A stretch of 64,000 nt of DNA, taken from positions 124,001 through 188,000 of the forward strand of contig NZ_FNOH01000017.1 in assembly GCF_900106535.1 (NCBI RefSeq). The letters run 5' to 3'. Made by a program: the position numbers and the translations under genes. Within the stretch, counting starts at the first letter, position 1. Each line of letters opens with the position of its first letter. The DNA comes from Myxococcus xanthus (GTDB lineage Bacteria; Myxococcota; Myxococcia; Myxococcales; Myxococcaceae). Under the pieces are notes generated by a model. It saw only the letters and a list, made by a program, of their open reading frames with translations. It made no database searches and was not told the origin of the DNA. This document shows positions 36,307 through 46,741 of the stretch, piece by piece.

Positions 36307-37049
36307 GCCTGTCCTTCATCACCCTTGGCATCGGCGACGCATTCTCCGCCCTGCGATATTCGTCCTGTTTCGCCGTGGAGGCGGAGGACCAGGTCCTACT
36401 CGTGGACTGCCCGCATCCCATCCGGAAGATGATGCGCGAGGCGTCCGAGTCCTCCGGCGTGCCCCTGGACGCGGACCGCGTCAGCGCCGTGGCCCTCACC
36501 CACCTGCACGCGGACCATGCGTCGGGCCTGGAGAGCCTCGGCTACTTCTCCTTCTTCGTGCTGCAGCGGAAGCTGGAGGTGCTGGCCCACCCCGCCGTCG
36601 CGGACCGGCTGTGGGAAGGCAACCTGGCCGCGGGCATGGAGTGCCTCATCGAGCGGCGCGGGGAGCCCCCCAACGACAAGCACTTCGAGGACTACTTCCG
36701 CCACACGCCGCTCTCCACGGAGACCGCCGTGCGGCACGGCCCCTTTCTCATCGAGAGCCGGATGACGTACCACCACGTGCCCACCACCGCGCTGCGCATC
36801 CACGCGGGGGGCCGCTGCCTGGGGTACAGCGCGGACACCGCCTTCGACGAGGGCCTCATCGACTGGCTCTCCAAGGCGGACCTCATCATCCACGAGACGA
36901 ACTACGGCGTGCACACGCCCTACGAGAAGCTGGCGGCGCTGCCCGCCGAGCTGCGCGCCCGGATGCGGCTCATCCACTACCCGGATGACTTCGACACCAG
37001 CGCGAGCGTCATCGAACCGCTCGCGCAGGGCCGGCGCTACAACGTCTGA
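36303..37049 (+). CDS. Metallo-beta-lactamase-fold hydrolase
   Basis: A 248-residue MBL-fold protein with the zinc motif LTHLHADHASGLESLG near residue 62, preceded by LLVDCPHP, and followed by MTYHHVP, LGYSADTAFDE and DLIIHETNYG, which supply the remaining ligands. This resembles the RNase Z/arylsulfatase-like subgroup rather than true beta-lactamases; the substrate cannot be assigned. It begins with TTG at 36303 inside the end of coaD (TTGA overlap), which fixes the start and implies coupling. It is the last gene of the TetR operon. Confidence 0.88.
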   Translation: MSLSFITLGIGDAFSALRYSSCFAVEAEDQVLLVDCPHPIRKMMREASESSGVPLDADRVSAVALTHLHADHASGLESLGYFSFFVLQRKLEVLAHPAVADRLWEGNLAAGMECLIERRGEPPNDKHFEDYFRHTPLSTETAVRHGPFLIESRMTYHHVPTTALRIHAGGRCLGYSADTAFDEGLIDWLSKADLIIHETNYGVHTPYEKLAALPAELRARMRLIHYPDDFDTSASVIEPLAQGRRYNV

Positions 37050-37060
37050 GGCGCGAACGA

Positions 37061-37087
37061 GCGCCCGGGAGATTCCACCCCGGGCGC
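37061..37087. terminator. Bidirectional terminator between convergent genes
   Basis: GCGCCCGGG (37061-37069) and CCCGGGCGC (37079-37087) form a perfect 9-bp stem with a 9-base loop, 11 bases after the MBL stop and 16 bases after the stop of the convergent GH13 gene. Confidence 0.7.
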
Positions 37088-37103
37088 CCGGTGCCGTCAG
37101 GCG

Positions 37104-39017
37104 CTACTGCGAGAAGATGACCAGCGAGTAGGGACCGATGGCGAACGACGCGTTGTGCGACAGGCCGTCCTTCGCGCCACTGTAGGCCACGGTGTCAATC
37201 GACGCCGTGTTGCCGAAGTCGCCCGAGTACCCGTTCCAGTCGCTGTTGAAGCGCGCGTACCACATGCCCCCGCGCGGGAAGCCGATGTTGTAGCTGGGGA
37301 AGTACGTGCCGCTGAAGTTGGCGACGATGACGACGTCATCCCCAGGCCCGCCGCTCTCCCAACGGTGGTACGCAATCACCTTGCCGCTGTTGTTGACGTG
37401 GTGGACGTTGACGTTGCCGCCGCGCAGGCCGCGCGTGTTGTTGAACCAGTTGCGGCGCAGACGGATGAGGTCGCGGTACAGCGTCCGGATGCCGCTGTAA
37501 GTGCTGTTCTTCCCCCAGTCCACGGGGTCCGTGTCCTGGAAGTAGCCGTCCTCGAGGAACTCCTGGCCCTGGAAGATCATCGGGATGCCAGGCGAGGTGA
37601 AGACGACGCCCGCCGCCAGCGTGGAGCGCTTCTTGGCGGCCCAGCTCCCCGCGTTGCCCGGCCAGATCTCCTCCGGGACGCGCGCCTTGCCGTTGGCCAC
37701 CTCGTCGTGGCTCTCCGAGTAGATGACGCGCGCGGTGTGCCGCCCGCTGTAGCGCTGGGTGATGGCGTTGCGCACCGAGTTCATGTCACGGCCGCTGTCG
37801 TTCGACGCGATGACCGCCGCGCGGATGGCGTGCACGAAGTCGCCGCCCCACTGCGAGTCGAAGCCCGCGCCGCCCGAGGTGTCGGACGTGGCGTCGTTGG
37901 TGATAAAGTCACCACCGCCGAAGTCCTCGGCGATGCTGATCTTCCACGGCTGCGTGGCGTTGATTTCGCGGTTGATGGAGCGGAACACGCGCCACGCGTC
38001 GGGGATGGCGGTGGTGTCGCTGCCATTCTGCGTGCGCATGTACTTGGTGGCGTCCCAGCGCAGACCGTCACCCCGGAAGGAATGGGTGAGGTTCATCATC
38101 GAGTCGCGAATGTACGCGCGGACCTCGGGGCGGCCGTAGTCCGGACGGGTGTCGCCCCACGGCGTGCTCTTGCGCCAGTCGTTGTAGAAGTACTCGCCGC
38201 CCGAGCCCAGGCAGTCGCCGCTGAAGCACCACATGGGCAGGTCGCTGGGGCCGTAGTGGTTGTGCACCACGTCGAAGATGACGCCGATGCCACGCATGTG
38301 CGCCTCGTCCACGAAGCGCTTCATGTCATTGGGGTGCCCGTAGGCGCTCTCCGGCGCGAACGGGAAGGCAGCGTTGTAGCCCCAGGAGAAGTCACCGGCG
38401 AACTCGTACGCGGGCATGACCTTGATCATGTTCGCGCCCAGGTCCCGGACGTGGTCGAGCCTGGCAATCGCGCTGTTCCAGTTGCCGGGGCCGAAGCCGG
38501 GCGAGTCGTGGAACGTGCCGACGTGCATCTCGTAGATGATCATCTCGTTGAAGCCAGGGCTGCTGTACTGCTGCGCGTTCCACCAGTACTCGCCGTGGTC
38601 GTAGATGATGCTGGAGCCGGTGGAGTTCTCCTGCCACGCCGAGCGGGGGTCCGCCCGCCACGCGTCGCTGCCCCACTGGTTGCGGGTGATGAACTTGTAC
38701 TTCTGGCCCTTCACCGCGCCCGCCACATCGCCAGAGAAGTTGCCGTTGAACTCGTTGCCCAGCTCAATCCAGGTGCCCCAGCCGTTGAAATCGCCCGAGA
38801 CGAACACCCGGCTCGCCATCGGCGCCCAGACGCGGAACGTGGTGCCACCCGCATAGACGGTGGCGCCCATGCCGGGCCGCGTGGACGAGTTGAGCTGCTG
38901 GCTGATGACCGCCGTCTCTTCCGCGGAATCTCGCGGCGCTTCGAGCGCGGACTCCCCACAGCCGGCGGCAATCACACCCGCCAGCAGGAGCGCACTCCAC
39001 CTGTTGCTGTGCCTCAT
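37104..39017 (-). CDS. Secreted GH13 alpha-glucan enzyme (branching-enzyme/amylase-like) lipoprotein
   Basis: A 637-residue protein with a lipoprotein signal (SALLLAGVIAAGCGES). Residues about 50-140 form an E-set/CBM48 domain (TTFRVWAPMASRVFVSGDFN). The GH13 barrel has region I FDVVHNHYGP, region II DGLRWDATKYM (nucleophile Asp), region III KISIAEDFGGGD (acid/base Glu) and region IV YSESHDEVANG. The CBM48 plus region IV pattern is nearer branching enzymes than classical amylases, yet it is exported, so an extracellular alpha-glucan hydrolase or transferase is the safest call. The ATG at 39017 has GGAGG nine bases upstream; the longer open frame is not coding. Confidence 0.9.
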   Translation of the reverse strand: MRHSNRWSALLLAGVIAAGCGESALEAPRDSAEETAVISQQLNSSTRPGMGATVYAGGTTFRVWAPMASRVFVSGDFNGWGTWIELGNEFNGNFSGDVAGAVKGQKYKFITRNQWGSDAWRADPRSAWQENSTGSSIIYDHGEYWWNAQQYSSPGFNEMIIYEMHVGTFHDSPGFGPGNWNSAIARLDHVRDLGANMIKVMPAYEFAGDFSWGYNAAFPFAPESAYGHPNDMKRFVDEAHMRGIGVIFDVVHNHYGPSDLPMWCFSGDCLGSGGEYFYNDWRKSTPWGDTRPDYGRPEVRAYIRDSMMNLTHSFRGDGLRWDATKYMRTQNGSDTTAIPDAWRVFRSINREINATQPWKISIAEDFGGGDFITNDATSDTSGGAGFDSQWGGDFVHAIRAAVIASNDSGRDMNSVRNAITQRYSGRHTARVIYSESHDEVANGKARVPEEIWPGNAGSWAAKKRSTLAAGVVFTSPGIPMIFQGQEFLEDGYFQDTDPVDWGKNSTYSGIRTLYRDLIRLRRNWFNNTRGLRGGNVNVHHVNNSGKVIAYHRWESGGPGDDVVIVANFSGTYFPSYNIGFPRGGMWYARFNSDWNGYSGDFGNTASIDTVAYSGAKDGLSHNASFAIGPYSLVIFSQ

Positions 39018-39095
39018 GGATGACAACCTCCCTTGGTCAGGGAGCGTCCTAGCAACCGGCGTAAATCCCGCGCAAACGGCTCTGCACGAAATCTG

Positions 39096-39124
39096 TAATT
39101 TTCCATCACAACACGGCGCGTCAA
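39096..39124 (-). promoter_or_regulatory. Candidate sigma-70 promoter of the secreted GH13 gene
   Basis: On the minus strand TTGACG (39119-39124), a 17-base spacer and AAATTA (39096-39101) lie about 80 bases before the start codon. The spacing is ideal and the -10 box only partly matches. Confidence 0.45.
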
Positions 39125-39259
39125 ACGTATCCACCGGCACACCTGAACCCCTGTGTGACACGCGCGAGAAGTTCCCAGCGCTCGCCATCGACGCATGAGT
39201 GCGATACGCCCCACACGTTGCGCCCCACCCAGGGAGCGCGCTGGGGAGAGCGACGCACG

Positions 39260-40870
39260 ATGACGAAGAAGACAGCGCTGGCCCGACGTGAGGCCCTGCT
39301 CGCGTTGGCCGCGGTCCTTGCCAGCGGATGCGCCACGAGCCCCCCCTCCCCCACGCCCGCACCGCCTTCCGGCACGGTGCGCCTGACGCTCCTTCACCTA
39401 GCGGACGTCTACCAGGTCCAGGCCGTCGAGGAAGGAAGGGGGGGCATGGCCCGCGCCGCCACGCTGCGCAAGCAGGTGCTTCGCGAGAGCCCCCACGTCC
39501 TGACGCTGATGGGGGGCGACACGCTGTCTCCGTCCGTGGAGTCGCTGGTGGAGGTGGACGGCAAGGCGCTCAAGGGCCGGCACATGGTGGACGCGTGGAA
39601 TGCGTTCGGCCTGGACTATGCGGTGCTGGGCAACCACGAGTTCGACTTCGGCGACGATGTCCTGCGTGAGCGCATCCGCGATTCCCGCTTCACGTGGCTC
39701 GGGGCCAACGTGCGGGACACGAAGTCCGGGGGCCTCTTCGCGGGGGTCCAGGCCTCCGCGGTGCGGGAGTTGGGCGGCATCAAGCTGGGCCTCTTCGGCG
39801 TGGTGCTCCAGGAGACGAAGGCCACCACGAAGGCCGGCAAGGACACGCTCTTCGGGGACGTCTGCGAGGCGGCCCGGGGCGAGGTGGCGAAGCTGCGCGA
39901 GGCCGGCGCCCAGGTGGTGGTGGCCCTCACCCACCTGACGGCGGACCAGGACCGGGCGCTCACCCGCTGCGTCAAGGTGGACGCGGTGCTCGGGGGACAT
40001 GACCACGAGGCGCTGGAGGACCGCAGCACGGGCACGCCCATCTTCAAGGTGGCGGCGGACGCGGTGGACCTGGGCCGGCTCACGCTGGACGTGGACGCGG
40101 CGACGGCCACGGTGCGCCAGGTGACGTGGCAGACGCTGCCGGTGACGCGGCAGGTGCCGGAGGACGCGGCCTTCAACGCGGCCATGCAGCCCTATGCCGC
40201 GCTGTTCAACCAGCTGTCCGAGCACGTAGGCCGCTCCCCCGTGCCCCTGGAAGCGCGGGCCGCGATGGTGCGCACCCAGGAGACGAACCTGGGCTCGTTC
40301 GTCGCGGATGCGTTCCGCGCGGCGGCCAGGGCGGACGTGGCGCTGGTCAACGCCGGGGCGCTGCGCGCGGACGCGGTGCTGCCCGCGGGTGGTGTCACCC
40401 GGCGGGATTTGCACGCCATCCTGCCGTACGCGGATGAGCTGGTGGTGCTGGAGGTGAAGGGGGACACGCTGCGCGCGGCGCTGGAGAACGGCGTCAGCCT
40501 CAGCCGCGAGGACTCACGGCCGGGCCGCTTTCCGCAGGTGTCCGGGCTGGAGTTCACCTTCGATTCGGACCGGCCCGCCGGACAGCGGGTGCTGGGCGTG
40601 AAGGTGGGCGGCAGGCCGTTGGACAAGGCGGCCACGTACCGGCTGGCGACGCTGAGCTTCCTCGCCAGCGGCAAGGACGGCTACGACATGCTGCGGAACC
40701 AGCCGTCCACGCCGGCCAGGGTGACGGGTAACTCGCCCCTGGACGTGCTGGCGGAGGCGTTCCGCACCGGCACGCCGTCGCCGCATGCCCAGGCGGATGG
40801 CCGTATCTCCCGGCTCGGCACTGGCGCCCTGGCTCCCGACGCGCGTCAGCCGCCCGCGCCGCTGAAGTAG
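39260..40870 (+). CDS. 5'-nucleotidase/metallophosphoesterase family lipoprotein
   Basis: A 536-residue protein of the UshA/CpdB type. The signal reads LLALAAVLASGCATS with lipobox, then a Pro-rich spacer. The N-terminal metallophosphatase has LTLLHLADVYQVQ (the DxH metal motif appears as DVY, a variant seen in some members), LMGGDTLSPS, VLGNHEFDFGDD, VALTHLTADQD and AVLGGHDHEAL. The C-terminal substrate domain has ETNLGSFVADAFRAAARADV, VNAGALRADAVLP and LPYADELVVLEVKG. It should dephosphorylate nucleotides or similar esters in the periplasm. The start ATG 39260 lies behind a GGGGAGAG box. Confidence 0.9.
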   Translation: MTKKTALARREALLALAAVLASGCATSPPSPTPAPPSGTVRLTLLHLADVYQVQAVEEGRGGMARAATLRKQVLRESPHVLTLMGGDTLSPSVESLVEVDGKALKGRHMVDAWNAFGLDYAVLGNHEFDFGDDVLRERIRDSRFTWLGANVRDTKSGGLFAGVQASAVRELGGIKLGLFGVVLQETKATTKAGKDTLFGDVCEAARGEVAKLREAGAQVVVALTHLTADQDRALTRCVKVDAVLGGHDHEALEDRSTGTPIFKVAADAVDLGRLTLDVDAATATVRQVTWQTLPVTRQVPEDAAFNAAMQPYAALFNQLSEHVGRSPVPLEARAAMVRTQETNLGSFVADAFRAAARADVALVNAGALRADAVLPAGGVTRRDLHAILPYADELVVLEVKGDTLRAALENGVSLSREDSRPGRFPQVSGLEFTFDSDRPAGQRVLGVKVGGRPLDKAATYRLATLSFLASGKDGYDMLRNQPSTPARVTGNSPLDVLAEAFRTGTPSPHAQADGRISRLGTGALAPDARQPPAPLK

Positions 40871-40899
40871 GACGGGGCGCGGCGCTCAAGGCGCCGTCC
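40870..40899. terminator. Terminator between the 5'-nucleotidase and YdcF-like genes
   Basis: GGCGC-TCAAG-GCGCC (40881-40895), extended by GGAC/GTCC with a bulge. The minus-strand stop (40886-40888) lies in its loop, as with the hairpin at 11538. Confidence 0.5.
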
Positions 40900-41662
40900 A
40901 GCCTCGCACGCGATACACCGCACGCCCCGCCAGCTCGCGCAGGGCGTCGGTGCTCAGGTTGAGGGCCCCAGACCTCGGCAACCAGCTCATGCGCCGCAGC
41001 GGCGTGTTCGACGCCCGCGAGTCCACCGGCAACAGGTCCGGACGCAGCCCCACCGCCGCGAAGCAACCCGCGGCGCGCGGCATGTGCGCGGCGCTCGTCA
41101 CCAGCAGCAGGGACTTCCACCCTCGCTCCTGGATGATGCGCGCGGACTCCACCGCGTTCTCCCGTGTATTCCGGCTGCGCCCTTCCGTGACGATGCGCTC
41201 CCGCGGAATCCCCCACTGCTGGAGCTGCCGGAGCAGCACGTCCGCCTCCACCACCGCCTCGGGCCTCGGGTCCAGCGAACCGCCGGAGAGGAGCACCCGC
41301 CGAGCCCGGCCCTCGTGCAGCAGCTCGAAGCCCCGCAGCACCCGCTCCGCCGCCGCGTTGTACTCCGGCACGCCGGTGCGCTCCGTGGCGGCCGGATCCA
41401 ACGCGCCCCCCAGGACGATGACGGCGTCATACGTGGCCCCCGGCTGGAAGGACCGCACCGCCCCCGCCTCCGCCGCCCGCATCAGGCCCATGGCCACCGG
41501 CTCGATGGAGAAGGCGTACAGCACCACCCCGCCCAGCACACTCAGCACCCGCGACAGCCGCTCACGTCGCCGCCGCAGCCCCCAGGCCACCAGCCACAGC
41601 AGCAGCGCCCAGGAGAGCGGCGCCAGCAACAGGTCGAGCACCTTCGACAGGAAGAGGAACAC
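40886..41662 (-). CDS. YdcF/SanA-like (DUF218) membrane protein
   Basis: A 258-residue protein with two N-terminal membrane spans (VLDLLLAPLSWALLLWLVAW and LSVLGGVVLYAFSIEPVAMG) and a DUF218 domain. The domain has AVIVLGGALDPAA, YNAAAERVLRGFELLHEGRA, RVLLSGGS, VTEGRSRNTRENAVESARII and LLLVTSAAHMPRAAGCFAAV. The ElyC/SanA/YdcF family acts in the envelope, with links to peptidoglycan and vancomycin tolerance, but the reaction is not established. It lies 15 bases after the nadK stop on the same strand. Confidence 0.9.
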   Translation of the reverse strand: MFLFLSKVLDLLLAPLSWALLLWLVAWGLRRRRERLSRVLSVLGGVVLYAFSIEPVAMGLMRAAEAGAVRSFQPGATYDAVIVLGGALDPAATERTGVPEYNAAAERVLRGFELLHEGRARRVLLSGGSLDPRPEAVVEADVLLRQLQQWGIPRERIVTEGRSRNTRENAVESARIIQERGWKSLLLVTSAAHMPRAAGCFAAVGLRPDLLPVDSRASNTPLRRMSWLPRSGALNLSTDALRELAGRAVYRVRGWTAP

Positions 41663-41677
41663 GGCGCGCGGCGCCCT

Positions 41678-42523
41678 TCAGCGCTCGCCCCAGTGGAGCT
41701 TCTGCCGGAGGATGGAGAAGTAGGCCACCTTCGGGTTGCGCACCAGGTTCACCCGGTTGTGCGAGCGCACCACCTCGATGCAGTCCCCGCCCTGGAGCCC
41801 GTGGCCCGTCTGCCCGTCGATGGTCAGGTACGTGTCCGCCGTCTCACTGCGCAGCGTCACCCGGATGGTCCGGTCCGCCGGCACGACGATGGAGCGCTGC
41901 GTGAGGGCGTGCGAACAGATGGGCGACAGCACCGTGCAGTCCACCGACGGGTGGACGATGGGCCCACCCGCCGACAGCGAGTACGCCGTGGAGCCGGTGG
42001 GCGTAGCCAGGATGACGCCGTCCGACTTGTAGGTGGTGATGGGCACCCCGTCGATGGACGTCTCGTGGTCGGCGATGCGCGCCAGCGCGCCCTTGTTGAT
42101 GACCACGTCGTTGAGGACCTCGTCCTCGATGAGCACCCTGCCCCCGCGCAGCAGGCGGCAGGAGAGCTTCATCCGGGAGTCCACCTGGAAGCGCCCCGCG
42201 AGCACCTGCTCCAGCATGGGGTACAGCTCTTCCACCGGGACTTCCGTCATGAAGCCCAGGCTGCCCAGGTTGACGCCCAGAATCGGAACCCCGCGGCCGC
42301 CGAGCAGGCGCGCCGCGTAGATGAGCGTGCCGTCACCGCCCAGCACCACCATCAGGTCCGCCCGGGTCACCAGCTCCCGGTCATCCACCCGCGGCCAGCC
42401 CAGCTCATGGGCCAGCGTGCGGTCCGCCAGCACCGACAGGTGGGGGTACCGCTCACGGATTTGAGCCGCGAGCGCTACCGCCTCGGGCTTGTCCCTCTTC
42501 GCGACGATTGCCAGGGTCTGCAC
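41678..42523 (-). CDS. nadK: NAD kinase
   Basis: A 281-residue NAD kinase from the GTG at 42523. Motifs are DLMVVLGGDGTLIYAARLL (the GGDGT site), VNLGSLGFMTEVPVEELYPM, LNDVVINKGALARI, YKSDGVILATPTGSTAYSLS and GGPIVHPSVDCTVLSPICSH. It phosphorylates NAD to NADP. The GTG codon fits the family N-terminus (QTLAIVAKRDKPEAV), and a GGCGGGG box precedes it. A longer frame to 42595 adds residues unlike the family. Confidence 0.95.
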   Translation of the reverse strand: MQTLAIVAKRDKPEAVALAAQIRERYPHLSVLADRTLAHELGWPRVDDRELVTRADLMVVLGGDGTLIYAARLLGGRGVPILGVNLGSLGFMTEVPVEELYPMLEQVLAGRFQVDSRMKLSCRLLRGGRVLIEDEVLNDVVINKGALARIADHETSIDGVPITTYKSDGVILATPTGSTAYSLSAGGPIVHPSVDCTVLSPICSHALTQRSIVVPADRTIRVTLRSETADTYLTIDGQTGHGLQGGDCIEVVRSHNRVNLVRNPKVAYFSILRQKLHWGER

Positions 42524-42598
42524 GCAACCCCGCCTTGTAGTCCAGGAGGGCCCCGGGCGCGCATGGGAAATGCCCGGGTGCCCGCCGGCCGACACACG

Positions 42599-44052
<1,454 letters not shown>

Positions 44053-44056
<4 letters not shown>

Positions 44057-45636
44057 GGCAACCTCTCGAGCTGCAGGGGGATGGGCAGAAAAACGGTGAA
44101 GCAGGAGCCTTCTCCGACCTCGGTGTCCACGTGGAAGCTGCCCCCGTGGTCCTGGACGATGCGGTAGGCAATGGAGAGCCCCAGGCCGGTGCCTTCACCC
44201 GGGGCCTTGGTGGTGAACGACGGCTCGAAGATGCGAGGCAGGTGCTTCTCCTCGATACCCGTGCCGGTGTCCGTCACCGCGAAGAAGCAGCGGTCGCCTT
44301 CGCGACCCGTCACCAGCTTCAGCTTGCCCTCACGCGTGGGCAGCGACTGGAGACCGTTCTGCAACAGGTTGAGCACCACCTGCGCGAGCTGACCGGGGTC
44401 GCCGTACACCTTGGGCAGGCCGTCCGCGAGCCCCAGCGTCAGCTCCACCGTGGGCATGGACTTGAGCTGCGCGCGGAACAGCACCGCCGCGTCCTCCACG
44501 CACTTGGACAAGTCGAAGGGCCGCCGGTCCTCCACGCGGCTGTGGCGGCTGAACTTGAGGAGGCTCTCCACGATGCGCTTGCAGCGCAGCGCGCTCTCCT
44601 CGATGAGGCCCAGCGACTCCAGGTCCGCGTCGCTGCGGCCCGCGTCGCGCGACATCAACTGCGCGAAGGCGAGGATGCCGCCCAGCGGATTGTTGATTTC
44701 GTGCGCCACCCCGCCGGCGAGCTGGCCCACCGCGGCCATCTTCTCCGTCTCGATGAGCCGCCGCGTCATCGACTGCTCCTCGGTGACGTCCCGGTAGGTG
44801 CAGACGACGCGCTCATCCCCCGCAATGGGGTAGGCGGCCACCACGAAGGTGCGCCCGCCCTGACGGACCTCACCGCGCGCGCCCTTGCCGCTCTCCACCG
44901 CCGCCGGCAGCGGGCAGCCCGTGCACGGCTCGTTGCGGCCGAAGAGGTAGCGGTAGCACGTGGTGTCGGAGGGAATCTCCTCGATGGAGCGCCCCGCCAC
45001 GTCCGCGTACGCCAGGTTCGCCCGCCGCACCGCGAAGTCCCGCGCGCGCACCACGCACAGCGGCGTCTCCATGCAGTCGAAGGACAGCTCCCACTCGCGC
45101 TTGGCCTGGCTCAGCATGCGCGTGCGCTGGGCGACGCGCTCCTCCAGGTCCGCGTTGAGCAGCTTCAGCTCCGCGTTCTGCGCCTGCGTCACCGTGTAGA
45201 GCCGCTCGTTCTCCGCCTGAAGCGCGTACTGCTCGAAGGCGCTCTTCACCGTCAACACCAGGTGGCTGTCGTTCCAGGGCTTGGAGATGAAGCGGAAGAT
45301 CTCCGACCGGTTGATGGCCTCTTCGATGGCCTGCTGGTCCGCCTGGCCCGTCAGCATGATGCGCTGGGCCCGCGGCTCCTGCTGCTTCACCCGGGTAAGG
45401 AAATCGACGCCATTCATCCCCGGCATGCGGAAATCGGAGATGACCACCTCGGGGTGGAAGGCCTCCACCGCCCGCAGGCCCTGCTCGGCGTCCGTCGCCG
45501 TCTCGATGTCCCAATCGCCGCGGCGCAGCACCCGGCGGATGGACTTGAGGATGTTCTCCTCGTCATCCACCAGGAGCAGCCGCCCGCGTGGCGATTCGGC
45601 CTGCTGACCGTGGACATATGCGGCTTGAGAACCCAT
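44053..45636 (-). CDS. Receiver-PAS-histidine kinase
   Basis: A 527-residue soluble kinase. Residues 18-135 are a receiver domain with Asp68 in VVISDFRMPGMNG. A coiled coil spans about 138-180 (AENERLYTVTQAQNAELKLL). The PAS domain contains an unusual cysteine set, CYRYLFGRNEPCTGC, near residues 226-241. HisKA follows with GQLAGGVAHEINNPLGGI (His near 312), and HATPase_c has LLQNGLQSL, DTGTGIEEKHLPRIFEPS and GTGLGLSIAYRIVQDHGG. No membrane span is seen, so the input is cytoplasmic. The receiver at the N-terminus implies control by another kinase. Confidence 0.93.
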
Positions 45637-45660
45637 GAATTGTTTCCGCCCCTAGACAAA

Positions 45661-45676
45661 TGCAATGGCCCTGCCA
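45661..45676 (-). promoter_or_regulatory. Sigma-54 promoter of the kinase/regulator operon
   Basis: The minus strand reads TGGCAGGGCCATTGCA, matching the -24/-12 consensus TGGCACG-N4-TTGCW at all fixed positions except one, with exact GG-GC spacing. Transcription should begin near 45650, about 14 bases before the kinase ATG at 45636. Confidence 0.75.
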
Positions 45677-45754
45677 GCAGAAACTCCCTGCCCAACAGTC
45701 TGGAATCACGGGCCTTGACATTTCCATGGCGCGAAAAAACGCCAGGTCCAATTA

Positions 45755-45777
45755 GACCCATCCCCACCAAATGGGTC
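45755..45777. promoter_or_regulatory. Candidate upstream activator site for the sigma-54 promoter
   Basis: GACCCAT-N9-ATGGGTC is a perfect 7-bp inverted repeat centred about 115 bases upstream of the predicted sigma-54 start, a usual enhancer distance. A second dyad, TGGCG-N8-CGCCA, lies at 45727-45744. Binding by the operon's own regulator is inferred. Confidence 0.5.
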
Positions 45778-45786
45778 AACATAGAC

Positions 45787-45805
45787 CCCGGGTCTTTGAC
45801 CCGGG
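45787..45805 (-). terminator. Terminator of the diguanylate cyclase gene
   Basis: CCCGGGTC-TTT-GACCCGGG, an 8-bp perfect stem, directly abuts the cyclase stop codon (45806-45808). No T-run follows on the minus strand. Confidence 0.55.
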
Positions 45806-46741
45806 CTAGGTTCCGAGCGGACCGACCGGGAGCTGGGGATGTAGGCAGATGCGATCCCTGCCGTCCCGTTTGGCCTGGTAGAGGGCCTCGTCGGCCGTCA
45901 GGAGCAGCTGCTCCGGGGTGAGGACGGTGCGGTGGGGGAAGCTGGAAACCCCCAATGACGCGGTGACTTGCAGGCTGTCCGACACCTCCAGCCGCAGGGC
46001 GCGCAGCTCGCGGCGGACGCGCTCGGCGACGGTGAGCGCCCCGGTGAGGTGGGTGCGGGGCAGCAGCACCGCGAACTCCTCGCCGCCATAGCGGGCCACC
46101 AGGTCCGTCTCGCGCACGCCCCGGGTGAGCGCGGCGGCCACCTCGCGCAGCACGCCGTCGCCCGCGGAGTGGCCGTACTTGTCGTTGATTTCCTTGAAGT
46201 AATCCAAGTCCAGCAGGATGAGCGACAGGGAGTCGTCATAACGCTGGGCACGGCGGAACTCCTCCCTCAGCCGCTCCTGGAAATGCCGGTGGTTGTGGAG
46301 GCCCGTGAGGCCGTCCGTCGACGACAGCCGCTGCAGCTCGCTCACCTGGGCGGCGAGCGACGCCATCCGGGCCTGCGCGGCCAGGGCGCGATGCACCCGG
46401 GCCACCAGTTCATCCGGCGTCCATGGGTCCAAGACGACCTCAGCGCCGCGGCGCAGGGCCTCCAGCCAGAATGCCCTGGGTTCGGGTGGGGCCACGAGCA
46501 CCACGGGGGGCCCCACCGGGCCTTCCTCGGGTATCAGGCGTTCGAGCAACCCCACGCTGGCCTGGGTGTCCTCGCCCGGGCAGAGCACCACCAGCGATAC
46601 CTCCCGCGCCAACCTCGGCACCTCCGGGCCGTGGGCGGTGATTCGGAGGGCGAAATCCTCCGGGCCCAGCGCACGGGCCAACCGAGGCAACGTCGACTGC
46701 GAGTCGTCCACTACCAGCAGGGTGAAGGGCCTGGAGTTCAC
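45806..46741 (-). CDS. Diguanylate cyclase with pseudo-receiver domain
   Basis: A 311-residue protein from the GTG at 46741. The N-terminal receiver-like domain begins FTLLVVDDSQSTLPRL, but the strand that should carry the phospho-accepting Asp reads LVVLCPGED, so it is probably not phosphorylated. The GGDEF domain is intact: TDGLTGLHNHRHFQERL, LILLDLDYFKEINDKYGHSA, and RETDLVARYGGEEFAVLLP, with an RxxD inhibitory site five residues before GGEEF. It should make c-di-GMP with product inhibition. An upstream GTG at 46768 lies at or before the predicted transcription start (TATGAT on the minus strand at 46772-46777), so 46741 is preferred. Confidence 0.9.
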   Translation of the reverse strand: MNSRPFTLLVVDDSQSTLPRLARALGPEDFALRITAHGPEVPRLAREVSLVVLCPGEDTQASVGLLERLIPEEGPVGPPVVLVAPPEPRAFWLEALRRGAEVVLDPWTPDELVARVHRALAAQARMASLAAQVSELQRLSSTDGLTGLHNHRHFQERLREEFRRAQRYDDSLSLILLDLDYFKEINDKYGHSAGDGVLREVAAALTRGVRETDLVARYGGEEFAVLLPRTHLTGALTVAERVRRELRALRLEVSDSLQVTASLGVSSFPHRTVLTPEQLLLTADEALYQAKRDGRDRICLHPQLPVGPLGT

